From positions 1-27,500 of the forward strand of contig CAIXUE010000259.1 in NCBI GenBank assembly GCA_903922545.1: a stretch of 27,500 bases of DNA, given 5' to 3'. The notes beneath the pieces are model-generated. The model ran no database searches. It saw only the letters and a program-made list of their open reading frames with translations, and was not told the origin of the DNA. How positions within the stretch are numbered: the first letter of the stretch is position 1; each line of letters starts with the position of its first letter. Shown piece by piece: positions 7,976 to 15,781 of this stretch. The stretch is from an uncultured Alphaproteobacteria bacterium (lineage in GTDB: Bacteria; Pseudomonadota; Alphaproteobacteria; Micropepsales; Micropepsaceae). The position numbers and the translations under genes were made by a program.

Positions 7976-8734
7976 ATGCAGGATCGTCAGAAACTGAAAA
8001 TGTGCCGCCGGCGCTTTCTGGCGTCGGTGGCTGCGTTGCCCGTGCTTTCCGGCCTCGCCAGTGCGGGGGTTATTCCCTCGGGTAAATTGCCCTGGTCGGC
8101 GTTTGCCGGCGACCCGCCCAAGCCGATCAATCCCCTGGGCTGGTATTTTCTGACACCGAATGAAGTGGCCACGGTCGAGGCGATCGTGAACCGCATCATT
8201 CCGCCCGACAATCAGACGCCCGGCGGCAAGGATGCCGGTTGCGCCGTGTTTATCGACCGGCAATTGGCGGGTTCTTTTGGCAGTTCGGACCGGCTCTATA
8301 TCAAGGGTCCTTTTGCGGCCGGCCTTCCGACGCAAGGTTATCAGGGCGAATTGACGCCGTCCGGGCGCTATCGGTTGGGCCTCAAAGCGCTGGATGATTA
8401 TGTGCGCGCCACCTATGCCGGCAAAAGCTTTGATCAGCTGACCGGCGATCAGCAGGACGCCGTGCTGGGCGGCATGGAAACCGGAAAAATCACGCTGAAG
8501 CTGGCGCTGGGTTTCAACACCCGCACCTTCTTTGAATTGCTGCTGCAGAACACCATGGAAGGCTTCTTCGCCGATCCGCTGTATGGCGGCAACAAAGGCA
8601 TGGCGTCCTGGAAGATGATCGGCTTCCCCGGCGCGCGCTACGACTATCGCGACTATGTCACCAAACATAACCAGCTTTTTCCGCATGGACCGGTTTCGAT
8701 CTATGGCGAGGAAAGCTGGAAGGCGAAGGGCTGA
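7976..8734 (+). CDS. Gluconate 2-dehydrogenase subunit 3 family protein (small, Tat-exported subunit)
   Basis: This 252-residue protein opens with a Tat signal (CRRRFLASVAALPVLSGLASA) and continues with the conserved subunit-3 core: FLTPNEVATVEAIVNRIIPPD, FIDRQLAGS, then a helical middle region and a C-terminal NTMEGFFADPLYGGN followed by GFPGARYDY. In FAD-dependent gluconate, 2-ketogluconate, sorbitol and glucose dehydrogenases this small subunit acts as the folding and export chaperone for the flavoprotein, which lacks its own signal. The gene is the first of three (small, large, cytochrome c); the next start is 3 bases after its stop. ATG 7976 is chosen because it places the RRRFL motif close to the N-terminus; an open frame extends upstream to 7883 but would bury the signal. 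Confidence 0.9.
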   Translation: MQDRQKLKMCRRRFLASVAALPVLSGLASAGVIPSGKLPWSAFAGDPPKPINPLGWYFLTPNEVATVEAIVNRIIPPDNQTPGGKDAGCAVFIDRQLAGSFGSSDRLYIKGPFAAGLPTQGYQGELTPSGRYRLGLKALDDYVRATYAGKSFDQLTGDQQDAVLGGMETGKITLKLALGFNTRTFFELLLQNTMEGFFADPLYGGNKGMASWKMIGFPGARYDYRDYVTKHNQLFPHGPVSIYGEESWKAKG

Positions 8735-8737
8735 CGC

Positions 8738-10501
8738 GTGGCAAGGATACTTCCCAAAAAAGACGTGGTGATCATGGGGCTGGGCTGGACCGGCTCGATC
8801 CTGGCGCATGAATTGACCGAAGTCGGCCTGGACGTGCTGGCGATTGAACGCGGGCCCTGGCGCGACACCGCCAACGATTTCAACATCGGCTATATGCCCG
8901 ACGAACTGCGCTATGCCATCCGCCGTGAGCTTTTCCTGCAGCCCAGACAGGAAGCCATGACCATGCGCAATGACATGAGCCAGACGGCCTTGCCAATGCG
9001 CGATTATGGTTCGTTTCTGCCCGGCGCCGGCGTTGGCGGCGCGGGCGTGCACTGGAACGGCGCGACATGGCGTTATTACCCGTCAGATTTCACCATGAAG
9101 ACGCATCTGACGCAGAAATATGGCGCCAAGAAATTCGATGGGCTGACGATTCAGGACTGGGGCGTCACCTGGGACGATATCGAGCCCATGTACGACAAGT
9201 TCGAACATCTTTGCGGCGTGTCGGGCAAGGCAGGCGTCCTCAACGGCCAGGTGCAGGCCGGCGGCAATCCTTTTGAAGGCACGCGGTCGCGCGAATATCC
9301 CAATCCGCCGCTGAAAATGCCCTATTCGTCCACGCTTTTCGCCAAGGCTGCGACGGAGTTTGGGCTGCATCCTTTCCCGATGCCGTCTTCCAATCTCTCG
9401 CGGCCTTACGTCAATCCGCTGGGCATCGCCATGGGCGAATGCACCTATTGCGGCTATTGCGAGCGTTTCGGCTGCGCCAATTATTCCAAATCCTCGCCCC
9501 AGGCCTGCATCCTGCCGGTGCTGATCAAGAAGCAGAATTTCCAGGTCCGCACCGAATGCGAGATCATGAAGGTCAATCTGCATCCCGACGGCAAGCACGC
9601 CAAAAGCGTCACCTATGTGGACACATCGGGCAATGAATATGAGCAGCCCGCCGACCTGATCATCCTGGCCGGTTATGGGTTGATGAATGTGCGCATGATG
9701 TTCCTGTCGGGCATCGGCAAGCCCTACGATCCCAATACCAATGAAGGCGTGGTGGGCCGCAATTACTGCTATCAGACCGGCGGCGGCGGCGCGTCGCTGA
9801 TCTTCGATGACAAGCACTTCAATCCCTTCATGGGTGCGGGCGCGCTGGGCATGAATGCGCATGATTTCAATTCCGACATGGATCATTCCAAGCTGGATTT
9901 TGTCGGCGGCGCGTCGATCGGCTCAGGCGAAAGCAATGGCCGGCCGATCCAGGGCCGCCCCGTGCCGCCCGGCACGCCGCGCTGGGGCGCCAAATGGAAA
10001 GACGCCACGGCAAAGACCTATGGCCGGGTGATGAGCATCGGCGGCTCGGGCTCCTCTTACGCCCAGCGCGGCAATTACCTGGACTTGGATCCCACCTATA
10101 AGGACGATTACGGCCGGCCGCTGCTGCGCATCACCTTTGATTTCCCCGACAATGATATCCGCATGCAGAACTGGGTCGGCGAGCAATGTGTCAAGATCGC
10201 AAAGACACTTAATCCCAAAACCCTCACCGCCGGCACGGCGCGCAAGGGCTGGAATTCGGTGCCCTATCAAAGCACCCACAATACCGGCGGCGCCATCATG
10301 GGCGCCGATCCCAAGACCAGCGCCATCAACCGCTATCTGCAGAATTGGGATGTTTCGAATGTGTTTGTGATGGGCGCCAGCGCCTTCCCGCAGAACGCGG
10401 CGGTCAATCCCACCGGCACGGTGTGCGCCCTGGCCTATTTTGCGGCCGAAGCGATCACCACCCGTTACATCAAAAACCCCGGCCCGCTGGTGCAGGCATG
10501 A
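8738..10501 (+). CDS. GMC-family FAD-dependent dehydrogenase, large subunit (gluconate/sugar dehydrogenase type)
   Basis: This 587-residue GMC oxidoreductase oxidises a sugar, polyol or sugar acid and hands electrons to the cytochrome encoded next. FAD-binding features are GLGWTG near residues 14-19 and the GAGVGGAGVHWNG loop. A Cys cluster CxxCxxCxxxxC (Cys235, 238, 241, 246) matches the position where relatives such as bacterial FAD-glucose dehydrogenase hold an iron-sulfur cluster. Catalytic residues are His514 in STHNTGG and Asn557 in AVNPTGT. It has no signal peptide, consistent with co-export with the Tat-bearing small subunit. Translation starts at GTG 8738, preceded by GAAGG; an ATG at residue 13 would cut the FAD-binding strand. 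Its stop overlaps the next start (ATGA). The exact substrate cannot be read from sequence. Confidence 0.9.
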   Translation: MARILPKKDVVIMGLGWTGSILAHELTEVGLDVLAIERGPWRDTANDFNIGYMPDELRYAIRRELFLQPRQEAMTMRNDMSQTALPMRDYGSFLPGAGVGGAGVHWNGATWRYYPSDFTMKTHLTQKYGAKKFDGLTIQDWGVTWDDIEPMYDKFEHLCGVSGKAGVLNGQVQAGGNPFEGTRSREYPNPPLKMPYSSTLFAKAATEFGLHPFPMPSSNLSRPYVNPLGIAMGECTYCGYCERFGCANYSKSSPQACILPVLIKKQNFQVRTECEIMKVNLHPDGKHAKSVTYVDTSGNEYEQPADLIILAGYGLMNVRMMFLSGIGKPYDPNTNEGVVGRNYCYQTGGGGASLIFDDKHFNPFMGAGALGMNAHDFNSDMDHSKLDFVGGASIGSGESNGRPIQGRPVPPGTPRWGAKWKDATAKTYGRVMSIGGSGSSYAQRGNYLDLDPTYKDDYGRPLLRITFDFPDNDIRMQNWVGEQCVKIAKTLNPKTLTAGTARKGWNSVPYQSTHNTGGAIMGADPKTSAINRYLQNWDVSNVFVMGASAFPQNAAVNPTGTVCALAYFAAEAITTRYIKNPGPLVQA

Positions 10502-11721
10502 AGAACCTGCTGCAGAAAATCGCGGGCGTCGCGCTTCTGGCCAGTGCCCTGGCAGGGCCGGCTTTCGCCGGGGCCGAACCCAATTACGACAGAGTTTCTT
10601 CCGGCCGCTATCAGGCGATCCTGGGCGATTGCATGGGCTGCCATAGCGCGCCCGGCGGCCCCGCCTTTGCCGGCGGCGCGCCGCTGCAGACGCCCTTTGG
10701 TTTCATGGTGGCGCCCAATATCACGCCCGACAAGCAGACCGGCATCGGCAACTGGTCGGAAGCGGCTTTCCGCCGTGCTGTGAAAGAGGGCGTTGGCCGC
10801 GGCGGCCAGCGGCTTTATCCAGCCATGCCTTATCCGGCCTACGCCAAGATGAGCGACGAAGATGTCGCCCGGCTTTATGATTACATGCAGACCGTGCAGC
10901 CGGTGCGCCGCGCGGTGCGCAGCAATCTTCTGGCGTGGCCGTTCAACATCCGCGCCCTGATGGCGGGCTGGGACTGGCTTTATTTCAAGCCCGCGCCCTA
11001 TGCGCCCGATACATCCAAATCGGCGCAGTGGAATCGCGGCGCCTATATCGTGACCGGCCCGGGCCATTGCGGCGCCTGCCATACCGGCAAGGGACTTTTG
11101 GGCGCCGACAGCGCCAGCGCGCTGGGCGGCGGTTCGCTGCAGGGCTGGTTCGCGCCCGACATCACATCAGATGGCGCGCGCGGCATTGGCAGCTGGAGTG
11201 CGCCGGAAATCGTGGCGTATCTGAAGACCGGCCAGAATGCCCATTCCATGGCGTCAGGCCCGATGGCGGAAGCGATTGAGGCCTCCACCTCGCTGATGAC
11301 CGATGGCGATCTGCAGGCCATTGCGGTGTATCTGAAGGGCATGCCGGCCTATTCCAGCGGCGGGGCCGCGACCCTGGCCGCCAATGATCCGCATATGCAG
11401 GCGGGCGCGTCTATCTATGAAGACAATTGCATGGGCTGCCACAACGCCAATGGCGGTGGCCAGCATGCGATCTTCCCGCCCTTGGGCGGCAATCCGATTG
11501 TGCGGCAGGCCAGCGCCGAAAGCCTGGCGCGGGTGGTGCTGGCGGGCACCCAGGCGGCCCAGACCAAGCAAGCGCCCACCGCGGCGGCGATGCCGTCTTT
11601 TTCCTGGCGGCTGAACGACCAGGAAGTTGCCGATGTGCTGACCTATATCCGCGGCAGCTGGGGGAACGGTGCCGCGCCGGTATCCGCCGGTGTGGTTGCC
11701 GAGGCGCGCAGAGCACGCTGA
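10498..11721 (+). CDS. Tri-haem cytochrome c subunit of the membrane-bound dehydrogenase
   Basis: This 407-residue exported cytochrome has a Sec signal (MKNLLQKIAGVALLASALAGPAFA) and three CxxCH haem c sites: Cys45-Cys48-His49 (CMGCH), Cys191-Cys194-His195 (CGACH) and Cys311-Cys314-His315 (CMGCH). The three-haem arrangement is typical of the electron-transfer subunit of gluconate, sorbitol and alcohol dehydrogenases, which passes electrons from the flavoprotein to ubiquinone or an oxidase. Motifs around the haems (FGFMVAPNITPD, WFAPDITSD) match that family. The start at 10498 is fixed by the ATGA overlap with the GMC gene and by the signal peptide. No C-terminal membrane helix is visible, so attachment may depend on an amphipathic tail or on partner proteins. 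Confidence 0.92.
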   Translation: MKNLLQKIAGVALLASALAGPAFAGAEPNYDRVSSGRYQAILGDCMGCHSAPGGPAFAGGAPLQTPFGFMVAPNITPDKQTGIGNWSEAAFRRAVKEGVGRGGQRLYPAMPYPAYAKMSDEDVARLYDYMQTVQPVRRAVRSNLLAWPFNIRALMAGWDWLYFKPAPYAPDTSKSAQWNRGAYIVTGPGHCGACHTGKGLLGADSASALGGGSLQGWFAPDITSDGARGIGSWSAPEIVAYLKTGQNAHSMASGPMAEAIEASTSLMTDGDLQAIAVYLKGMPAYSSGGAATLAANDPHMQAGASIYEDNCMGCHNANGGGQHAIFPPLGGNPIVRQASAESLARVVLAGTQAAQTKQAPTAAAMPSFSWRLNDQEVADVLTYIRGSWGNGAAPVSAGVVAEARRAR

Positions 11722-11796
11722 CGGAAAATAAGGCCGCGCCGGGCACGTTGAAGGCGCCTTTCTGGTATTGTGGCAAGACGCGCGCCCGGGCGACCC

Positions 11797-12543
11797 ATGT
11801 TGTTGACAAGCATCCTCATCACAGACGGCGACACAAAGCCGGACGCGCTCCCGCCAAGCGTGAAAGAGAATATCGATTCACTTCGGGCGGCCTATCCCGG
11901 ATCTGAACATCGGCTTTTTGACCGGGACGTCTGCCACGAGGTTATCGCGCAAAATTTCGACAAGGATGTTGTGGCGGCATTCGACAGACTGAAGCCCTAT
12001 GCCTTTCAATCCGACCTGGCGCGGCTGTGCATCCTGCACCGGTATGGCGGCGTCTATGCCGATATTTCGGTGTATTTTTTCTCGCCTTGGCCGCCGGCTG
12101 AGACAAAGGCGGCGGCGCCGATAACGAAGCTGGCGGTGTTCCGGGACTTCTGCAATGTCGCCCCCTGGCAGGTGGCCAACACGATCATTGCCGCGCCGGC
12201 GCAGCACAAGGCCATTGGCAAGGCGATCGATCTGATCTGTATGAATGTGAAAAATGAATTTTACGGTTGTTCGTCTTTGTCGCCCACTGGCCCGGATGTT
12301 TTCGGCAAGGCCATCGCCCTGACATGCGAGCCGGAAGATCTGGTGACCGGAGATTCGGTATTCGCTTTGCCGGACACCGGTTCAAAACAGGTGGTGGCTG
12401 AGGCAAGCCACTGTTTTGTTTTCCTGGACAATGTGCATGCGGTAAAGAGAAAGCGGGGCGGGGGCCCCCTGTCGGATCTGGGGATTTCCGGCGGCAACAA
12501 TTACAATGCGCTATGGGTTGCGCGGGATATTTATAAGAAATGA
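11797..12543 (+). CDS. DXD-type sugar transferase (OCH1-like) with a degenerate DXD motif
   Basis: This 248-residue protein resembles the glycosyltransferase sugar-binding (DXD) family. The diagnostic stretch AFQSDLARLCILHRYGGVYADIS has the Asp that contacts the nucleotide and the GGVYxD turn. The metal-binding DXD reads Asp89-Ile90-Ser91, so the second Asp is replaced by Ser. A tail with SPTGPDVFGKAI fits the usual acceptor-side 'GP' segment. There is no signal peptide or membrane helix. The start at ATG 11797 follows from the first beta strand (LLTSILITDGD); an in-frame GTG at 11770 would add a non-homologous leader. It lies 75 bases after the cytochrome gene and 27 bases before a second gene of the same type. 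It may be inactive, metal-independent or simply divergent. Confidence 0.75.
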   Translation: MLLTSILITDGDTKPDALPPSVKENIDSLRAAYPGSEHRLFDRDVCHEVIAQNFDKDVVAAFDRLKPYAFQSDLARLCILHRYGGVYADISVYFFSPWPPAETKAAAPITKLAVFRDFCNVAPWQVANTIIAAPAQHKAIGKAIDLICMNVKNEFYGCSSLSPTGPDVFGKAIALTCEPEDLVTGDSVFALPDTGSKQVVAEASHCFVFLDNVHAVKRKRGGGPLSDLGISGGNNYNALWVARDIYKK

Positions 12544-12570
12544 GAATGCCGATATGACAGGGCACCTGCC

Positions 12571-13374
12571 ATGATACCGCCCATTATTCACCAGACCTGG
12601 AAAACCAAGACCGGGCTTTCAGACTGCCACGCTTTCTGGCGTGACAGTTTCCGGGAAGTGAATCCGAGCTTTTCCCACCCGCTCTATGATGACGCGGACA
12701 ATCTGGCCCTGGTGACGGAAAAGGCGCCCGCGCTGCTGCCGGCCTACCGGGCTTTTCCGCAGGAGATTTACCGCGTCGATATGGTGCGGGCTTTGTAGCT
12801 GTTTTTCTTCGGTGGGTTTTATGCCGATCTGGATTTTCAATGTCTTCGGCCGTTCGGCAAATATTGCGCCATGCCGCGGCTTGTTTTCGGCCGGATGGGC
12901 ACGTTTCAGGCGCAGGAGAATTTTGAGCATGAGATCCCCAACGCCCTGATGGCCTCGCCGCCCTTTGACGCCTTCTGGCTTTTTTATCTCAGCGGCATTC
13001 TCAAGGCGCAGACGGCGATGACGATGGGCGGCGAAGCGCGGGTTGAATATGTCACCGGTCCGGTGGCGCTGCGCCAGGCGCTGCTGGCTTATATCGGGGA
13101 TCCGGAGCATGCCCGGCGCACGGTCAAGGAGTTCCTGCGCCTTTATCCCATCGCATTTCCGCGTGAGCGCCTGGCGTCGCATGAGGCGCTCATTCTGCCG
13201 TCACATGTCTGGTATCCCATCAACTGGGCCGACAAGCTGCATCAGATGTTCCGCCGCACCGTGGTGGAGGAAGGCTATCTTCCCAGCCTGGAGGATGCGC
13301 GTGCGCTTTTCCCGCACAGTGACGCGGTGACCTATTGGCAGCGCAGCTGGTTGGAAACGGCAACCGGCGCCTGA
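12571..13374 (+). pseudogene. DXD/OCH1-like glycosyltransferase interrupted by an in-frame amber codon
   Basis: Two open segments (12571-12798 and 12799-13374) lie in the same frame, separated only by TAG at 12796-12798, codon 76. Read through, they give about 267 residues of a typical sugar transferase: PPIIHQTWKTK at the N-terminus, YRVDMVRAL before the stop, then LFFFGGFYADLDFQ with an intact DXD (Asp86, Asp88). The family usually has Tyr where the stop sits, and TAC or TAT to TAG is one substitution. The second half keeps normal codon use and ends in TGA, so no further lesion is seen. TAG serves as a normal stop elsewhere (for example 17325-17327), so recoding is unlikely. A recent nonsense mutation, a sequencing error or suppression are the options. 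A bidirectional terminator follows. Confidence 0.85.
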
Positions 13375-13404
13375 TCCCGCCAGCACTAAGGCGCGGACAA
13401 GAAA

Positions 13405-13430
13405 AAACCCGCGCCGTGAGGCGCGGGTTT
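13405..13430. terminator. Bidirectional intrinsic terminator between convergent genes
   Basis: A perfect 11-bp stem (AAACCCGCGCC / GGCGCGGGTTT) closes a GTGA loop. An A-run at 13402-13407 becomes a U-run for leftward transcripts, and the short TTT at 13428-13430 serves rightward ones. It sits between the interrupted glycosyltransferase (+) and the NHL gene (-). Confidence 0.85.
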
Positions 13431-13454
13431 GATCTGCCAAAACAGGAAAGACGC

Positions 13455-14507
13455 CTAGGACGGCGGCGTGGCGCGCAGGCTGACCTTCTGCACCCGGTAA
13501 TTGCCGACTTCGCCAACCAGAAGCTGGTTGGGATTGCGGCAATCGATTTCATTGACGGAGCCGAAATCGCCCGGCTTCTTGCCGGCCTGGCCGAACTTGC
13601 CGACCACGCTTCCGTTCAGCTCCAGCTTGTAGATCGCCCCGCCCTTGTCGAGGTTATCGACCGGGTTGGAATCCGAAGCATAGAGATAGGGGTGCGCGCC
13701 GCCGGAAATGCAAAGCGCCTTGGGATCGCCAATGCCGGTGATCGAGCTTTTGTAGTTCAGGTCGTTGTCCAGCACCTGGATGCGGTGATTGGCCGGATCG
13801 GCGACATAGACATTGCCGCTGGCGTCCACCTGAACGGAGGTGGGGCCGCCCAGCTTGTCATTGTCGCTGCCCTTGGCGCCAAAGCTCTTCGTGAACACGC
13901 CATCGGGCGTGTATTTGGCGACGCGGGTGTTGTTGCCGTTGTCGGCCACGAAGATGTTGCCTTGCGCGTCCCAGGCCACGTCAGACGCCTGGTCGAACAG
14001 GTCCTGCTGGGCGCCGGCGCCGGGGGCCGCGCCACCGCGCGGGGCGCGCGGCGGGGGTTCGGGTACATCAATGGATTCCGGCTTGCGGCCCATGGTCATC
14101 AGGACCTTGCCGCCGGTCGGATCGAACTTGATGAGCATGCCGCTAAAGGCATCCACGGCCCAGATATTGTCCTTGGAATCGATGCGGACCGATTGCGGCA
14201 CCAGGAAGCCGTACATGTTCTTGCCGATTTCCTTGGTGTATTTGCCGTTGGCGTCGAATTGCAGCATCTGCGCGCCGGTATGGGCGAAGGTGCGCGAACC
14301 GCCCAGCGACGCGGTGGGCTGACCACTGCGCTGGAACAGGAAGATGGCGCCCTTGGAATTGGTGGCCACGCCGGCGGCTTCGCCGAAATAGACATCCTTG
14401 GGCATCTGCAACGGCTGTGTCGCCGTGTAGGGAAGGGCCTGCTGGGCGGCCGCCGGCAGCGCCGTCAGGACGGTGGCTGCGAGCAGGGCTGGCAAAAAGC
14501 GTTTCAT
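13455..14507 (-). CDS. Exported NHL-repeat beta-propeller protein (downstream paralogue)
   Basis: This 350-residue protein has a Sec signal (MKRFLPALLAATVLTALPAAA) and repeated NHL-type blades: GVATNSKGAIFLF, SVRIDSKDNIWAVD, DVAWDAQGNIFVADNGNNTRVAKY and SVQVDASGNVYVADPANHRIQVLD. NHL propellers bind proteins or ligands, and some are lyases of the peptidyl-hydroxyglycine type; I see nothing that decides the activity. A Pro/Gly/Ala-rich insert (EPPPRAPRGGAAPGAGA) sits near the middle and is absent from its paralogue. The start at ATG 14507 is supported by GGGAG about 6 bases upstream; the frame is open further upstream but runs into the neighbouring gene. It lies 26 bases after its paralogue and was probably co-transcribed with it after a tandem duplication. 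The two share the C-terminal block DCRNPN...RVQK. Confidence 0.85.
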   Translation of the reverse strand: MKRFLPALLAATVLTALPAAAQQALPYTATQPLQMPKDVYFGEAAGVATNSKGAIFLFQRSGQPTASLGGSRTFAHTGAQMLQFDANGKYTKEIGKNMYGFLVPQSVRIDSKDNIWAVDAFSGMLIKFDPTGGKVLMTMGRKPESIDVPEPPPRAPRGGAAPGAGAQQDLFDQASDVAWDAQGNIFVADNGNNTRVAKYTPDGVFTKSFGAKGSDNDKLGGPTSVQVDASGNVYVADPANHRIQVLDNDLNYKSSITGIGDPKALCISGGAHPYLYASDSNPVDNLDKGGAIYKLELNGSVVGKFGQAGKKPGDFGSVNEIDCRNPNQLLVGEVGNYRVQKVSLRATPPS

Positions 14508-14533
14508 GTTTTTTCTCCCGATATCTGTTCGCA

Positions 14534-15565
14534 TTACTTCGCCAGCACGAATTTCTGGACGCGCCAGGATTCGATTTCGCCGGGGTAAAGCACATTGGGG
14601 TTGCGGCAATCCATCATGTGAACGACCTGGAAGCCCGGCGCGATCTTGCCGGCATGGCCGAACTTGCCCAGCGGCGTGCCGTCCAGCTCAGCCTTGTAGA
14701 TCTGGCCGGTCTTGGCCCAGCTGCCGGGCGGATTGTCATTGGGATTGGAGTTGGAGACGAAGAGATACTGATGATCTCCCTCGGTCGAAATGCAATCGGT
14801 CCAGGCGGTGCCGAACTGGGTGTAGGACGCCTTGAACTTCAGATTGTTGTCGAACACCTGGTAACGGTTGTTGCCGCGGTCCGCGACATAGACGTTGCCC
14901 TGGCGGTCCACCTGCAGCGCATGGGGAAGGTTGAACTGGTCGTCGCCCTTGCCCGGCAGATTGCCGCCGACCTTGGCCAGGAAATGACCATCGGGCGAGA
15001 ATTTCAGCACCCGGTTGTTGCAGTAACCGTCGGCGACGAAGATGTCGCCCTGCTGGTCCCAGCCGATATCGGTGGGGCGGCAGAAGGTATAGTTCTGGTC
15101 CGGCGGATTGGGGCCGTGCGGCGTGGCGACCAGGCCGGTGGTCACCGGCGGACGATAGCCAAGCACCATCAGGATCTTGCTGCCATCGGGGCTGAATTCG
15201 GTGATCAGGTTGGCGCCTTCATCCACCGCCCAGATATTGTCATGCACGTCCACGCGCACCGAATGGGCGAAGAGGAAGCCGTAATAATTCTTGCCGATTT
15301 CGCGCAGGAAAGTGCCCTTGGGGTCGAATTCCCAGAGGCGGCTGTGTTCGCCGCGGAAAAAGATGAAAATGTCGCCCTTGGAGTTGGTCGCGACGCCCTG
15401 GGTCTCGCCCATATAGTCGCCGGGGGGGGCTTTAAAGAAGTTGGGCACCGCCTGGTAGTTCAGGTTGGGTGCGGCTGATTCTGCAGTTGCCGCCTGCTGC
15501 GCAGACGATTGGCCCGCGCACAACATCAGGCCTGCCGCGAGTGCGGATATAATGTATTTCTTCAA
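14534..15565 (-). CDS. Exported NHL-repeat beta-propeller protein (upstream paralogue, TTG start)
   Basis: This 343-residue protein has a Sec signal (KKYIISALAAGLMLCAGQSSAQ) and NHL blades matching the downstream gene: GVATNSKGDIFIFFRG, SVRVDVHDNIWAVDEG, DIGWDQQGDIFVADGYCNNRV and ALQVDRQGNVYVADRGNNRY. It is presumably periplasmic or surface-exposed; the ligand is unknown. No ATG or GTG exists at the expected N-terminus. The signal peptide begins at TTG 15565, and a strong Shine-Dalgarno (GGGAGG, 15571-15576) lies 5 bases upstream, which makes TTG the convincing start. An ATG-like extension to 15637 would prepend a charged, non-signal leader. It is the first gene of the pair and divergent from the beta-hydroxyacid dehydrogenase. 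Confidence 0.86.
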   Translation of the reverse strand: MKKYIISALAAGLMLCAGQSSAQQAATAESAAPNLNYQAVPNFFKAPPGDYMGETQGVATNSKGDIFIFFRGEHSRLWEFDPKGTFLREIGKNYYGFLFAHSVRVDVHDNIWAVDEGANLITEFSPDGSKILMVLGYRPPVTTGLVATPHGPNPPDQNYTFCRPTDIGWDQQGDIFVADGYCNNRVLKFSPDGHFLAKVGGNLPGKGDDQFNLPHALQVDRQGNVYVADRGNNRYQVFDNNLKFKASYTQFGTAWTDCISTEGDHQYLFVSNSNPNDNPPGSWAKTGQIYKAELDGTPLGKFGHAGKIAPGFQVVHMMDCRNPNVLYPGEIESWRVQKFVLAK

Positions 15566-15570
15566 AGGAT

Positions 15571-15576
15571 CCTCCC
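15571..15576 (-). promoter_or_regulatory. Shine-Dalgarno fixing a TTG start
   Basis: GGGAGG on the minus strand lies 5 bases before TTG 15565, directly before the codons of a classic signal peptide. It is the main argument for a TTG initiation codon in the NHL gene. Confidence 0.75.
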
Positions 15577-15781
15577 GGAAATTGGACTTCTCGCGGGCGC
15601 TCTGCCGGGGCCTCGGGAAGTGGGCGCATCTAGGCACGCCGCCTGTTTTTTTACAACAGCGCCCCGGTTTTGTTGCAGCGCCGAAGGGCCCTGCCGGTCT
15701 GGTGCCGCCGCCGGGGCTGGGCTAGTTTCCGGCCCCCGAATGGGCATCTGAACGGGCATTGAGAACAAAGGAATAACGCTG

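Noticed and set aside
12571..13374. Amber codon recoding (pyrrolysine or reassigned TAG)
   Set aside because: TAG ends other genes normally here (for example the ferritin-like gene at 17325-17327), and no associated genes are visible.
13335..15478. Long plus-strand open frames opposite the NHL genes
   Set aside because: The minus-strand reading has signal peptides, repeats and ribosome sites; the plus-strand frames have none.
15623..15690. Imperfect direct repeats containing CAACAGCGCC / TTGCAGCGCC between the NHL pair and the dehydrogenase
   Set aside because: Only about 10 bases are similar, with mismatches; this could be chance in GC-rich DNA, so I call neither an operator nor a promoter.
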